Positions 26,114 to 33,945 of a stretch of 64,000 nt of DNA are shown here, one piece after another (the stretch's first letter is position 1; every line of letters begins with the position of its first letter). The notes under the pieces were generated by a model. It ran no database searches. It was not told the DNA's origin and saw only the letters and a list, made by a program, of their open reading frames with translations. The stretch lies in NCBI GenBank assembly GCA_026705605.1, contig JAPPAK010000006.1, forward strand, positions 310,001-374,000. Direction: 5' to 3'. Origin of the DNA: Chloroflexota bacterium. GTDB lineage: Bacteria; Chloroflexota; Dehalococcoidia; Tepidiformales; Tepidiformaceae. The position numbers were made by a program, and so were the translations under genes.

Positions 26114-28095
26114 CAGTCCAGCTCCCCCAGGCCCACGATAGAGTCGTAGCGCGGCCGCCGCCCCGGCCGGCGGCTGTACTCCATCCCCAGCTCGACGATA
26201 CGGAAGGGTCGCTCCCGCAGCCCCAGCCGTTCGTCCGTGACGGTGATCGCGTCGAACAGCTCCAGCCCCGGGTGGAACGGCCCCACGAGCGCGCCGGCGT
26301 GCTGTTCGCGCCGGTCCCGCTCGAGCGATGCCTCCGCGTGGTCGAGCGCCTGCGCGCCCGTGCCCGCGTCGAGGCTGCGTACCAGGCGCAGCCGCTGCCC
26401 GTCCCGGTAGATGCTGGCGAAGTCGTGCGCGTCCGCGTCGATTGTGGGGCCCTGCGCCCGCACCCAGTTCGCCGCCGGAGCGCCGTCGCCCAGCGCCACG
26501 CGCGCCGCCGGGTGATCGCCCTCCCCGAAGCGCTCGACCGCCTCCGCTCCGGGCTGGGAAACGGCCAGCCTGTCACCGCTGGAAAGAACCGCAACCCGGC
26601 TCGTGCCGAGCAGGCGGCGCGCCGCCGAGAGCCCGGACTCGCCCGGAGAGACGGCAAAGGCCGGGCTGCTCCCGGACCAGTCCTCCCCACCCTGGCCGCT
26701 CACGCGGATGCCCGCGCTCGCGCACAGCCGCCAGAAAAGCCGCTCGCGCGAATACTCGCCCGCCGCGGTCTGCCAGACCTGGGAGGGCCGCCATGCCGCC
26801 AGCCGCTCCCAGTGCCCCGAGCACTCCAGCACCACCCGCGCCTGCCCCTCGCCGCGCTCACGCGTCACGTCGTCGATGACGGCGTGCACGGCGCCGCCGT
26901 ATTCGGCCCCGCCGCCCGTACCCGAGCGGTAGCCGGGTGCGACCTCGACCGTCCGCCCCGGCGCCAGCTCGGGCAGCACGCCGCCGGAGTCGTCGAGCAC
27001 GAGCCGGGCGCGGGTCGCGAACGGCGCCAGCCGCCACGAGGCCTCGACGATGTGGGCGCTCACGTCGAGGCTGCGCCCCAGCCGCGCCCGCCACACCCCG
27101 TCCGGCGTCGAGCCCCACGCCGTCCCCCGCTCCGGCGTCGCGACCGCCAGCCCGTACGCGGACGTGGCCTCGTGCGGCTCCGGCTCCGACCACCCCTCCG
27201 GGTTCCCGGCCACGGATGCGGGCGGGTGGCTCGTGTAGACGCGGCTCCCGGGCTCGCCCCCGGCGTCCAGCGCGGCGAAGCAGGCGCGCTGGTCAAGGCC
27301 GCCCGGCCGGAACACCGCCGGCCCGCCGAACTCCCGCGCCGAGGAGGCGTCTGACTCCGCGATCACGCTCAACCCCGACCAGAAATCCGTGGGGAACCCG
27401 CCGTCGCCCAGGAACGCCGACCACACCCGCTTCCTTCCGGAGGGATGAGCCCGCCCGCTCACGACGAGGCGGTAGTCGTGGCCGTCGTGCATCGCTCCCA
27501 CGCCCGTCAGGGCCGCGACCTGTTCGCCCCTGTTCCAGTTCGCCCCGGTTGCATCCCAGCCGCCGTCCTGGCGGCGCAGTCGCTTCAGCACGTCTGTCCC
27601 CTGCGTGTAGAAGGCGCAGGCGTCGCCGTCGGAGGCCCGCACCCCAAGAGCCAGCCACTCGATGTCCGCGCTCTCTGTCACCAGCGTCCGTGCTGCCTCC
27701 CACGTCGCCCCGCCGTCGCCGCTGCGCCGCAGCGCGAGCGCGCGTCCACCGCTCGCGACGTACAGGAGCAGCACCTCGCTCCCGCGAGCCCCGAGCGCGA
27801 CCCCCGTCTCCGGCTCCGCCTTGCCCAGTCCGGTCCACGTGGCCCAGTCCGAGGCCACTCCGGGATTCGACACGCGTGAGACCGCGAGCGCGCCCGCATC
27901 GTTGCGGGCACGGATCACGGTTCCCTCAACGGCAACCGCGAGGGCGTGCGGGCAGTCGCGTTCGTCGCCCGTGTAGAGCCGCTCCCAGGGGAGCAGGGGC
28001 ACGCCCCAGCGCTCGGCGCGCACGATGGCGCGCAGGTGGGGGAGGCGGTCGGGACCGCGCTGGTGGGCTCGGAGCGAGTCGGGGATTGGTTTCAT
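26113..28095 (-). CDS. BNR-repeat and tail-hub-like protein of unknown function
   Basis: A 660-residue protein in two parts. The N-terminal half looks like a beta-propeller of the sialidase/BNR type, with one clear Asp-box (SGDGGATW near residue 130) and repeated W-rich strands. The C-terminal half (about residues 350-655) is strand-rich with SGHWERLAAWRPSQVWQTAA, LFWRLCASAGIRV and ITVTDERLGLRERPFRIVELGMEYS, which resembles phage baseplate hub or tail proteins. No capsid, portal, terminase or integrase gene is nearby. The phage link is inference from pattern. The function is unknown. Confidence 0.62.
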   Translation of the reverse strand: MKPIPDSLRAHQRGPDRLPHLRAIVRAERWGVPLLPWERLYTGDERDCPHALAVAVEGTVIRARNDAGALAVSRVSNPGVASDWATWTGLGKAEPETGVALGARGSEVLLLYVASGGRALALRRSGDGGATWEAARTLVTESADIEWLALGVRASDGDACAFYTQGTDVLKRLRRQDGGWDATGANWNRGEQVAALTGVGAMHDGHDYRLVVSGRAHPSGRKRVWSAFLGDGGFPTDFWSGLSVIAESDASSAREFGGPAVFRPGGLDQRACFAALDAGGEPGSRVYTSHPPASVAGNPEGWSEPEPHEATSAYGLAVATPERGTAWGSTPDGVWRARLGRSLDVSAHIVEASWRLAPFATRARLVLDDSGGVLPELAPGRTVEVAPGYRSGTGGGAEYGGAVHAVIDDVTRERGEGQARVVLECSGHWERLAAWRPSQVWQTAAGEYSRERLFWRLCASAGIRVSGQGGEDWSGSSPAFAVSPGESGLSAARRLLGTSRVAVLSSGDRLAVSQPGAEAVERFGEGDHPAARVALGDGAPAANWVRAQGPTIDADAHDFASIYRDGQRLRLVRSLDAGTGAQALDHAEASLERDRREQHAGALVGPFHPGLELFDAITVTDERLGLRERPFRIVELGMEYSRRPGRRPRYDSIVGLGELD

Positions 28096-28192
28096 GGGCT
28101 GGGCAGATTGCAGGCCCGTTCACCGATCTCCTACGGGTTCATGTCCCGCTGCCCCGCATAACCAACGGCCAGCAGCCAGGAGCCAGGAGCCC

Positions 28193-29098
28193 CTACACGT
28201 CCACCATCTCGACGCGGGACACCTCCGCCCCGCTCGCCGCGATACGCGTCACCAGCGTCCGTCCAGACATCCCTGCCCCTTCGAGTGTGTCGAGCATCGC
28301 CTTCGCCACGTCCCGTCCCCCCTCTTCCGGCGTGAACGCCGCGACGCTGCTCCCCGCCCCGCTCAGCCAGGCCGCGTGCGCCCCCGCGCCCTTCGCCGAT
28401 GCAAACACGTCGTAGAGCGGCGGGAACAGGGCCGACCGCTGCTGCTGGTGGAAGCGGTCCTGCGTCGCCTCGTCGAGCAGGTCCGTGCGACCCGCCGCCA
28501 GCGCCGCCACCAGCAGCCCGAGCCGGCTGCTCGTGTGGATCGCGTCCTGGCGGCTGTAGCTGTCGGGCAGGAGGCGGCGCGCCTCCTTCGTCGGCATCGA
28601 GTGGTCCGGGATCAGCAGCGCGACCTGCAGGTCGCTCGGGTAGCGGCAGCGGACGCGGGCGAACCCGTCCTCGGTGGCGACGCACGCCTGCACGCCCCCG
28701 AACAGCGCCGGGCAGGCGTTGTCGACGTGCCCCTCGAGATCGGCCGCCAGCCCCAGGCAGGCGTCTTCATCAAGGGGGTGCCCCTCCCGCTCGTTCACCG
28801 CGAGCACGCCGGCCACGCGCGCGACGGCGCTTGCGCCGAGGCCCCGCCCCAGCGGGATCGCGACCGTGTACCGCGCCGTCAGGCCCGCCGGACTCGGCCG
28901 CCCGATTCGCTCGTAGGCCGCCCGCGCCGCCGAGAGCACCATCTTCTCCCCCACGTCGTTCGTGGGAAGCTGCTCGGCGTCGCTGAACGTCACTGTGACC
29001 GAGGCGAACAGGTCCAGCGCCAGCCCGAGGCAGTCGAAACCGGTGCCGATGTTGGCGCTCGTGGCGGGTACCCGAACGGTGACGGCTGTGCCTTCCAT
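28193..29098 (-). CDS. thrB: Homoserine kinase
   Basis: About 301 residues of the GHMP kinase family. The N terminus VTVRVPATSANIGTGFDCLGLALDL is characteristic of ThrB, and the ATP loop is PLGRGLGASAVAR (usual form PxxxGLGSSAA). A C-terminal GHMP domain contains HAAWLSGAGSSVAAF. It phosphorylates homoserine on the route to threonine. The ATG at 29098 has a GGAGG ten bases upstream. The frame extends to 29197, but those residues are not part of the family. Confidence 0.93.
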   Translation of the reverse strand: MEGTAVTVRVPATSANIGTGFDCLGLALDLFASVTVTFSDAEQLPTNDVGEKMVLSAARAAYERIGRPSPAGLTARYTVAIPLGRGLGASAVARVAGVLAVNEREGHPLDEDACLGLAADLEGHVDNACPALFGGVQACVATEDGFARVRCRYPSDLQVALLIPDHSMPTKEARRLLPDSYSRQDAIHTSSRLGLLVAALAAGRTDLLDEATQDRFHQQQRSALFPPLYDVFASAKGAGAHAAWLSGAGSSVAAFTPEEGGRDVAKAMLDTLEGAGMSGRTLVTRIAASGAEVSRVEMVDV

Positions 29099-29197
29099 GG
29101 ATGGTGCGCCTCCACGCGGACCATTGATCGTAGCACCTGCCTCCGAGCGCGCGACCTGCTGGAGGGCGTCCATCCCTCTGCTACGATCCGCCCCCAA

Positions 29198-29686
29198 ATG
29201 CCGGACGACCCCCGCCCCTCCGTCGCCCCCGAGAGCCTCGCCGATATCGAGCGGGCCCTGCTGGGCGTCCTCTGCGTTGGCCTACCCCCCGCCCGCGCCG
29301 CCGGCAGCGACGCCTTCCGCGTCGATTACGTGACGGCGCGCATCCTCGGCCTGCTCGAAGGCGACGCTGAACGCCACCTCGCCGGCGAACGCATCACCGT
29401 CGCCTTCGGCGCACGCCTCCGCGAGGCCATCGCCTCGCTCTCCGAGGCGGGCATCCTCGCCGACCAGCCCCCCGGCGTCCCCGCCGCCCCCGGCGGCTTC
29501 GAGGAGGGCCTCGCCATCGACGTCGTCGAGCCCGACGCCCACCCCACCGTCCTCGACCGTCACCTCGCCCAGGAGTGCATGGAGACGCTCTTCCAGGTGA
29601 AGGCCGTCTACCCCTACCTGATGGAGCGGTACTCGGCCAGCGGCGAGGTCTGGCGGCGCCTGCGGGCCGAGGGCTATGGCCAGTAG
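29198..29686 (+). CDS. Hypothetical protein, helical
   Basis: A protein of about 162 residues that I cannot assign. It is mostly helical and acidic, with segments such as DYVTARILGLLEGDAERHL and LREAIASLSEAGILAD. A conserved-looking C-terminal part is HLAQECMETLFQVKAVYPYLMERYSASGEVW. The end GEVWRRLRAEGYGQ lies 19 bp before the JAMM peptidase gene, which suggests a common transcript running into folP-folK. It is divergent from thrB. Confidence 0.65.
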   Translation: MPDDPRPSVAPESLADIERALLGVLCVGLPPARAAGSDAFRVDYVTARILGLLEGDAERHLAGERITVAFGARLREAIASLSEAGILADQPPGVPAAPGGFEEGLAIDVVEPDAHPTVLDRHLAQECMETLFQVKAVYPYLMERYSASGEVWRRLRAEGYGQ

Positions 29687-29705
29687 CGGCGGTACACTGA
29701 AAGCG

Positions 29706-30125
29706 ATGGCTCCCGTAATCACGCTCCGCCAGGAACACCTCGACGCGATGATCGCCCACGCCCTCGAGGACGCCCCCAACGAGTGCTGCGGCATGATCGG
29801 CGCGCGCGACGGCGCCGTCACCGCCCTCCACCGCGCCGAAAACGCCGAGGCCAGCCCCTACCGCTTCAGCATCGACTTTCGCGAGCAGCGGCGCATCGAG
29901 GAAGCCATGGATGAGGCGGGCGACTCGCTTGCCGGCTTCTACCACTCGCACACCGGCAGCCCCGCTCGCCCCAGCCCCACCGACATCCGCATGATGAACA
30001 CCTTTTTCGGCCCGCCCTTCGTGCACTTCGTCGTCAGCATCGCGAACCGCGAACGCCCCGACGTGCGCGTTTTCCACATCGAGGGCGAGGCCGCCACCGA
30101 GCAGGAGTACACAGTCGAAGCCTGA
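29706..30125 (+). CDS. M67 family metallopeptidase (JAMM/MPN+ domain)
   Basis: A 139-residue protein with a complete JAMM zinc site: Glu26 in PNECCGM, then His80-x-His82-x7-Ser90-x2-Asp93 in YHSHTGSPARPSPTD. Prokaryotic JAMM proteins remove ubiquitin-like or sulfur-carrier proteins (for example from cysteine or molybdopterin synthesis) or cut C-terminal extensions from them. No ubiquitin-like or ThiS-like partner gene is seen next to it. The ATG at 29706 is chosen over one ten codons upstream because it starts directly at the first strand. Confidence 0.9.
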   Translation: MAPVITLRQEHLDAMIAHALEDAPNECCGMIGARDGAVTALHRAENAEASPYRFSIDFREQRRIEEAMDEAGDSLAGFYHSHTGSPARPSPTDIRMMNTFFGPPFVHFVVSIANRERPDVRVFHIEGEAATEQEYTVEA

Positions 30126-30142
30126 GCCCCGGGAGGACCGCC

Positions 30143-31012
30143 ATCCCCGCCTCCACGCGCACCACCGCCCGCACCTACCCGTCCCCCGCGCTCACGCTGC
30201 GCGGGCGAAGCTTCGAGTGGGGAACGCGCACCTACCTGATGGCCATCGTGAACGTCACCCCCGACTCCTTCAGCGGCGACGGACTCGGCCCCGACCCCGC
30301 TGCCGCCGCCGCCCTCGCGACGCGGTTCGCGGAGGAGGGCGCCGACATCATCGACATCGGCGCGGAATCGACCCGCCCCGACGCGATTCCCGTGACACTG
30401 GAGCAGGAGGCGGAGCGCGCCCTCCCCGCCGTCGCCGCCATCCGCGCCGCCACCGACCTCCCCATCTCCATCGACACGCAGCACGCCGAGGTTGCCGGCG
30501 CCGCCCTTGAGGCGGGCGCCGACATGGTCAACGACATCAACGGCCTGCGCGCTGACAAGGGCATGGGCGCGGTAGTGGCGTCGCGGGGGGCGGCCCTCGT
30601 CGCCATGCACAACCAGCGGAGCCGCCCCTCCGGCGACGTCGTCGCGAACGTCCTCGCCGGCTGGGGCGAGAGCCTGCGAATCGGCGATGAAGCTGGCGTC
30701 TCCCGCGACCGCATCGTTCTCGACCCTGGCTTCGGCTTCGGCTGGACCCCCGAGGAGAACCTGCAGCTTGTGCAGCGGCTGGATGAGCTCAGCGTCGCGG
30801 GCCAGCCCCTCCTCCTCGGCCCCTCCCGCAAGTCGACCCTCGGACTCGTGCTCGGCGCCCCTGTCGAGGAACGCCTCGAAGGTACGGCTGCCGCCGTCGC
30901 CATCGCGATCGCGCGGGGTGTCGACATCGTCCGCGTTCACGACGTCGCCGAGATGCGCAAGGTGGCGGCCGTCGCCGACGCTGTCACGCGTGGCAGGTGG
31001 CAGGCGCCGTGA
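30143..31012 (+). CDS. folP: Dihydropteroate synthase
   Basis: The TIM-barrel core begins MAIVNVTPDSFSGDGLG, and the pterin and sulfonamide-binding parts IDIGAESTRPDA, SIDTQHAEVA, MVNDINGL and GPSRKSTLGLVLG are all present. It joins pABA to the pterin diphosphate in folate synthesis. The first ATG in frame is at 30239, but the residues just before it (LTLRGRSFEWGTRTYL) are those expected before this strand in the family. No ATG, GTG or TTG lies upstream in frame. An ATC at 30143 sits six bases after GGGAGG and is proposed as the start; a sequencing error is the alternative. Confidence 0.9.
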   Translation: MPASTRTTARTYPSPALTLRGRSFEWGTRTYLMAIVNVTPDSFSGDGLGPDPAAAAALATRFAEEGADIIDIGAESTRPDAIPVTLEQEAERALPAVAAIRAATDLPISIDTQHAEVAGAALEAGADMVNDINGLRADKGMGAVVASRGAALVAMHNQRSRPSGDVVANVLAGWGESLRIGDEAGVSRDRIVLDPGFGFGWTPEENLQLVQRLDELSVAGQPLLLGPSRKSTLGLVLGAPVEERLEGTAAAVAIAIARGVDIVRVHDVAEMRKVAAVADAVTRGRWQAP

Positions 31013-31503
31013 GCGAAGCCATCCTCGCCCTCGGCTCGAACCTCGGCGACCGGCCCGCCAACCTCCGCGCCGCCCTCGACTTTCTCGAGGATCTGGGTGC
31101 TTCCCCGACGCGCGTCTCCTCCGTCTGGGATACCCCGCCCTTTCCTCCCGACCAGCCCCGCTATCTGAACGCCGCCGTCGCCGTCGAAACCGACCTCGAC
31201 CCCGAAGCGCTGCTCGCCGTCGCCAAGGAGGTCGAGCACCTCCTCGGCCGTCGACCCACGGGGCGCTGGCGACCCCGCCCCATCGACATCGACCTGCTCT
31301 TCTGCGGCGAGCGGGAGGTCGCGACCGAAACCCTGACCGTTCCCCACCCCCGCATCGCCGAGCGCGCCTTTGTGCTGCTGCCCCTCGCCGAGGTGCTCGC
31401 AGCCCCCCTCCCCGTGCTCGGCCGGAGCGCCGCCGACCTCCTGGAGGGACTGGACACGGCCGGGCACGATCGCACTGGCGTCCGACTCCGCCCCCGCTTC
31501 TAG
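31009..31503 (+). CDS. folK: 2-amino-4-hydroxy-6-hydroxymethyldihydropteridine diphosphokinase
   Basis: A protein of about 164 residues. HPPK signatures are LALGSNLGDRPANL, VSSVWDTPPF and RWRPRPIDIDLLFCGE, the last holding the magnesium-binding Asp pair. It diphosphorylates the pterin that FolP then uses. The GTG at 31009 overlaps the folP stop by four bases (GTGA), so the two enzymes of consecutive steps are co-translated. A GTG at 30997 is a less likely start. Confidence 0.94.
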   Translation: MSEAILALGSNLGDRPANLRAALDFLEDLGASPTRVSSVWDTPPFPPDQPRYLNAAVAVETDLDPEALLAVAKEVEHLLGRRPTGRWRPRPIDIDLLFCGEREVATETLTVPHPRIAERAFVLLPLAEVLAAPLPVLGRSAADLLEGLDTAGHDRTGVRLRPRF

Positions 31504-31516
31504 GGTCAGAGAGGCC

Positions 31517-31762
31517 TCAGACCCAGGGGTGGTCGTCCATCCGGGCGCCGCCCGAGAACTGCACCGCCGCCCCCCATCCCGCCAGCGCCGCGATGCCGAG
31601 GAACACGAGTGCGACCGGCGCAAACAGCCAGCTTGCCCCCAGCGTGCCGCGCGCCGCCGCGACCGCGAACGCGGCCAGCGCGAGCAGCCCTCCGCCGTTC
31701 ACGACGTGAGTCCAGTGCAGCGGCTCGCGGGTCTCCACCGGTGGGGGCTCGGAGAAGTTCAT
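31517..31762 (-). CDS. Small membrane protein with two helices
   Basis: An 81-residue protein with two transmembrane helices (about residues 20-38 and 44-66) and short polar ends. I know no family for it. It overlaps the Trm112-like gene by four bases (ATGA) and is therefore co-translated with it. Confidence 0.65.
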   Translation of the reverse strand: MNFSEPPPVETREPLHWTHVVNGGGLLALAAFAVAAARGTLGASWLFAPVALVFLGIAALAGWGAAVQFSGGARMDDHPWV

Positions 31763-31944
31763 GCCTCGCGCAGCTCCGGCGGCAACAGGTTCGGAATGCC
31801 CGCTTCGATTGGGAACGTCTCGCCGCAGGCCGCGCAGTCGAGCCTGCCGCTCAGGATCTCGCCCGCCTCCTCATCCACAACGGTCAGGGTCAGTTCGGCC
31901 TTGCACAGCGGGCACGCGAGCAGCTCTATCAGGTCCGGACGCAT
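31759..31944 (-). CDS. Trm112/YcaR family zinc-ribbon protein
   Basis: A 61-residue protein with LLACPLCKAEL and LDCAACGETFPIEAGIPNLLP, the two CxxC pairs and the IPxLLP ending of the Trm112-like (UPF0434/YcaR) family. In eukaryotes and archaea Trm112 activates several methyltransferases; the bacterial role is not settled. Encoded ahead of the two-helix membrane protein with a four-base overlap. Confidence 0.88.
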   Translation of the reverse strand: MRPDLIELLACPLCKAELTLTVVDEEAGEILSGRLDCAACGETFPIEAGIPNLLPPELREA

Positions 31945-31997
31945 GGCCCAATTGTACGAGGTTCCCTTAGCAGCCCTGCCCGTACCATGAAACTCCA

Positions 31998-32549
31998 GTG
32001 AATTGGCTCTCCCTCGTCATCGTCGTGGTCGTGGCGCTGCTCACGTGGCGAGCCTTCCGCCGGGGATTTCTGCGGGAGCTGGTGGGGCTGGCGGCGCTCA
32101 TCCTCGCCGTCCCCCTCGCCGGCGTCTTCTACGACGACATGCTCCCCAAGGTCGAACCTATCATCGACGACCGCACCATCTCGGAGCTCGCGTCCTTCCT
32201 CGCCATCTTCATCGGCGTGATCGTCGCCGGCCAGCTTCTGGGCTACCTGCTGAGGCGCAGCGTCGATGTCCTCAACCTCGGCGGCGCTGACCGCGTCGCA
32301 GGGGCCGCCTTTGGCTTCGTGCAGGGAGCGCTGCTCTGCCAGGTCCTGCTGGTCGTCCTAGTCAACTTCCCCAGACCCGACATCCGTACGGACATCGACG
32401 ACTCCCCCATCGCCACGAGCCTCCTTGATGGCGCCCCGGTCGTCCTCGCCTTCCTCCCTGATTCTTTCGACGATGCGGTCGATCTCTATCTCGAAGGCAT
32501 CGAGTTCCTGGAGAGCGTCGATCTCGATGAGGTTGGCTCGGGCCGGTAA
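31998..32549 (+). CDS. CvpA family membrane protein
   Basis: A 183-residue protein with four predicted membrane helices and the CvpA start pattern: MNWLSLVIVVVVALLTWRAFRRGFLRELVGLAALI. Further along are LGYLLRRSVDVLNLGGADRVAGAAFGFVQGALLC, which match the DRxxGxxFGxxxG element of the family. CvpA-like proteins are linked to colicin V export, envelope stability and biofilm. The start codon is GTG. Confidence 0.85.
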   Translation: MNWLSLVIVVVVALLTWRAFRRGFLRELVGLAALILAVPLAGVFYDDMLPKVEPIIDDRTISELASFLAIFIGVIVAGQLLGYLLRRSVDVLNLGGADRVAGAAFGFVQGALLCQVLLVVLVNFPRPDIRTDIDDSPIATSLLDGAPVVLAFLPDSFDDAVDLYLEGIEFLESVDLDEVGSGR

Positions 32550-32623
32550 GCAGGCCCGCCGCTGTCGCGCCAGGTGCTGCCGTATCATCCCTGTGGCGGC
32601 GGCCAGAACGCCCGGAGGCTTTC

Positions 32624-32938
32624 ATGCTCATGACAACGTCGGACTCGGTGCCGGGACGCGAGATCGCGGAGACGCTGGGGCTGGTGACGGCCAACTCCGT
32701 GCGCGCCCGCAACATCGGGCGCGACATCCTCGCCACGTTGAAGAACATCACCGGCGGCCAGATCGGCGCCTACCGCCAGCTCCTCGTGGAGTCCCGCCAG
32801 GAAGCGCTCGACCGGCTCACGAGCGAGGCCGAGGCCCTGGGCGCCGACGCAATCGTGACGCTGCGGCTCTCCACAGCCGCCGTCATGCAAGGGGCAGCCG
32901 AGATACTCGTGTACGGGACGGCTGTGAAACTTCGGTAG
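32624..32938 (+). CDS. YbjQ family (UPF0145) protein
   Basis: A 104-residue protein of the YbjQ/heavy-metal-binding-like family. Typical pieces are TTSDSVPGREIAETLGLVTANSVRARNIGRD, LVESRQEALDRLTSEAEALGADAIV and the final EILVYGTAVKL strand. Members form pentamers; their role is unknown. A GGAGG eight bases before the ATG supports the start. It stands alone before the hopanoid operon. Confidence 0.9.
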   Translation: MLMTTSDSVPGREIAETLGLVTANSVRARNIGRDILATLKNITGGQIGAYRQLLVESRQEALDRLTSEAEALGADAIVTLRLSTAAVMQGAAEILVYGTAVKLR

Positions 32939-32956
32939 ACCCTCGCGCCTGAGGGC

Positions 32957-32990
32957 TTGCCTTATACTTTACCGGTACTTTACTTTCGCA
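32957..32990 (+). promoter_or_regulatory. Candidate promoter region of the ispH-hopanoid operon, with phased direct repeat
   Basis: This AT-richer stretch before ispH holds TTGCCT (32957-32962) as a possible -35 and TACTTT (32981-32986) as a possible -10, 18 bases apart. TATACT at 32964-32969 is another possible -10. Within it, TACTTTAC occurs twice at an 11-base step (32965-32972 and 32976-32983), which could be an activator or repressor site. Confidence 0.4.
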
Positions 32991-33009
32991 ACCCGGTCGA
33001 AGGAGGTCA

Positions 33010-33945
33010 GTGGTGGCCGAGATCATCCGAGCCAGCGAAATGGGTTTTTGCATGGGCGTTCGCCGCGCCGTGCAGATCATGGAAGACGAGGCTACGCCCC
33101 AGAATCCCATCGCGAGCGCCGGCGAGATCGTGCACAACCCCCATGTCGTCGAGGAGCTCGAGCGCACGGGCGTGCACCAGCTCCCGGGGCCCGATGAGGT
33201 CGAGGGCGACTTTGGCGCCGTGACCGCCGACCGCGTGGGCGAGGGCCGCATCGCCATCACGGCCCACGGTGTCGGCGAGCGCGTCCTGCATGACCTCGAG
33301 GACGCCGGCCTGAACATCATCGACACGACCTGCCCGGTCGTGACCAGGGCCCAGCGCTACGCCCAGAAGTTCGTGCGCGACAACTGGCACGCCCTCATCT
33401 TCGGCGACCCCGGCCACAAGGAGGTGCGGGGCATCATGGGCTGGGCCATCGACGAGCAGGGCCGCTCCGGCGTCACCGTCGTCGAGCACGCCGATATCGA
33501 GCATCTCCGCGACGTCATCGAGAACTTCCCCGGGGGCTTCCCCAACAAGATCGGCGTCATGGCCCAGACCACGCACAAGATCGACGACTTCGCCCGCTTC
33601 GTCGGCAACCTGATGTTGCTGCAGCGCGAGGCGAACTTCGAGATGCACGTCGTCAACACCCTCTGCCACGCGACGACCGGCCAGCAGGCCGCCGCCGCTG
33701 AGCTCGCCCACCAGGTCGACGTGATGGTGGTCGTTGGCGGCAAGAAGAGCGCGAACACCCGCCACCTTCGCCAGGTGTGCGAATCCGAGGGCGCGAGGAC
33801 CTATCACGTCGAGAGTGCGCACGAGCTCGACCTGGACTGGTTCGAGAACGCCGAGCGCATCGGGCTGACAGCCGGCGCTTCCACCCCCGACAGCTCGATC
33901 GACGAGGTAGAGGACCGGCTCGTGGCGCTCGTGGGGGCTCGGTGA
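33010..33945 (+). CDS. ispH: 4-hydroxy-3-methylbut-2-enyl diphosphate reductase
   Basis: A 311-residue IspH (LytB). The three cluster cysteines are visible at residues 14 (MGFCMGVRRAV), 108 (DTTCPVV) and 219 (NTLCHATTGQQ). The family substrate-binding histidines (EIVHNPHVV, TAHGVG, HKEVRG) are also present. It makes IPP and DMAPP in the last MEP-pathway step using a [4Fe-4S] cluster. The GTG start follows an AGGAGG by three to four bases; the next codon is also GTG. It heads the hopanoid operon and overlaps shc by four bases, tying precursor supply to triterpene synthesis. Confidence 0.96.
   Translation: MVAEIIRASEMGFCMGVRRAVQIMEDEATPQNPIASAGEIVHNPHVVEELERTGVHQLPGPDEVEGDFGAVTADRVGEGRIAITAHGVGERVLHDLEDAGLNIIDTTCPVVTRAQRYAQKFVRDNWHALIFGDPGHKEVRGIMGWAIDEQGRSGVTVVEHADIEHLRDVIENFPGGFPNKIGVMAQTTHKIDDFARFVGNLMLLQREANFEMHVVNTLCHATTGQQAAAAELAHQVDVMVVVGGKKSANTRHLRQVCESEGARTYHVESAHELDLDWFENAERIGLTAGASTPDSSIDEVEDRLVALVGAR

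Noticed and set aside
25901..28095. Intact prophage
   Set aside because: No integrase, terminase, portal, capsid or lysis genes flank the tail-like pair; the neighbours are thrB and an MFS exporter.
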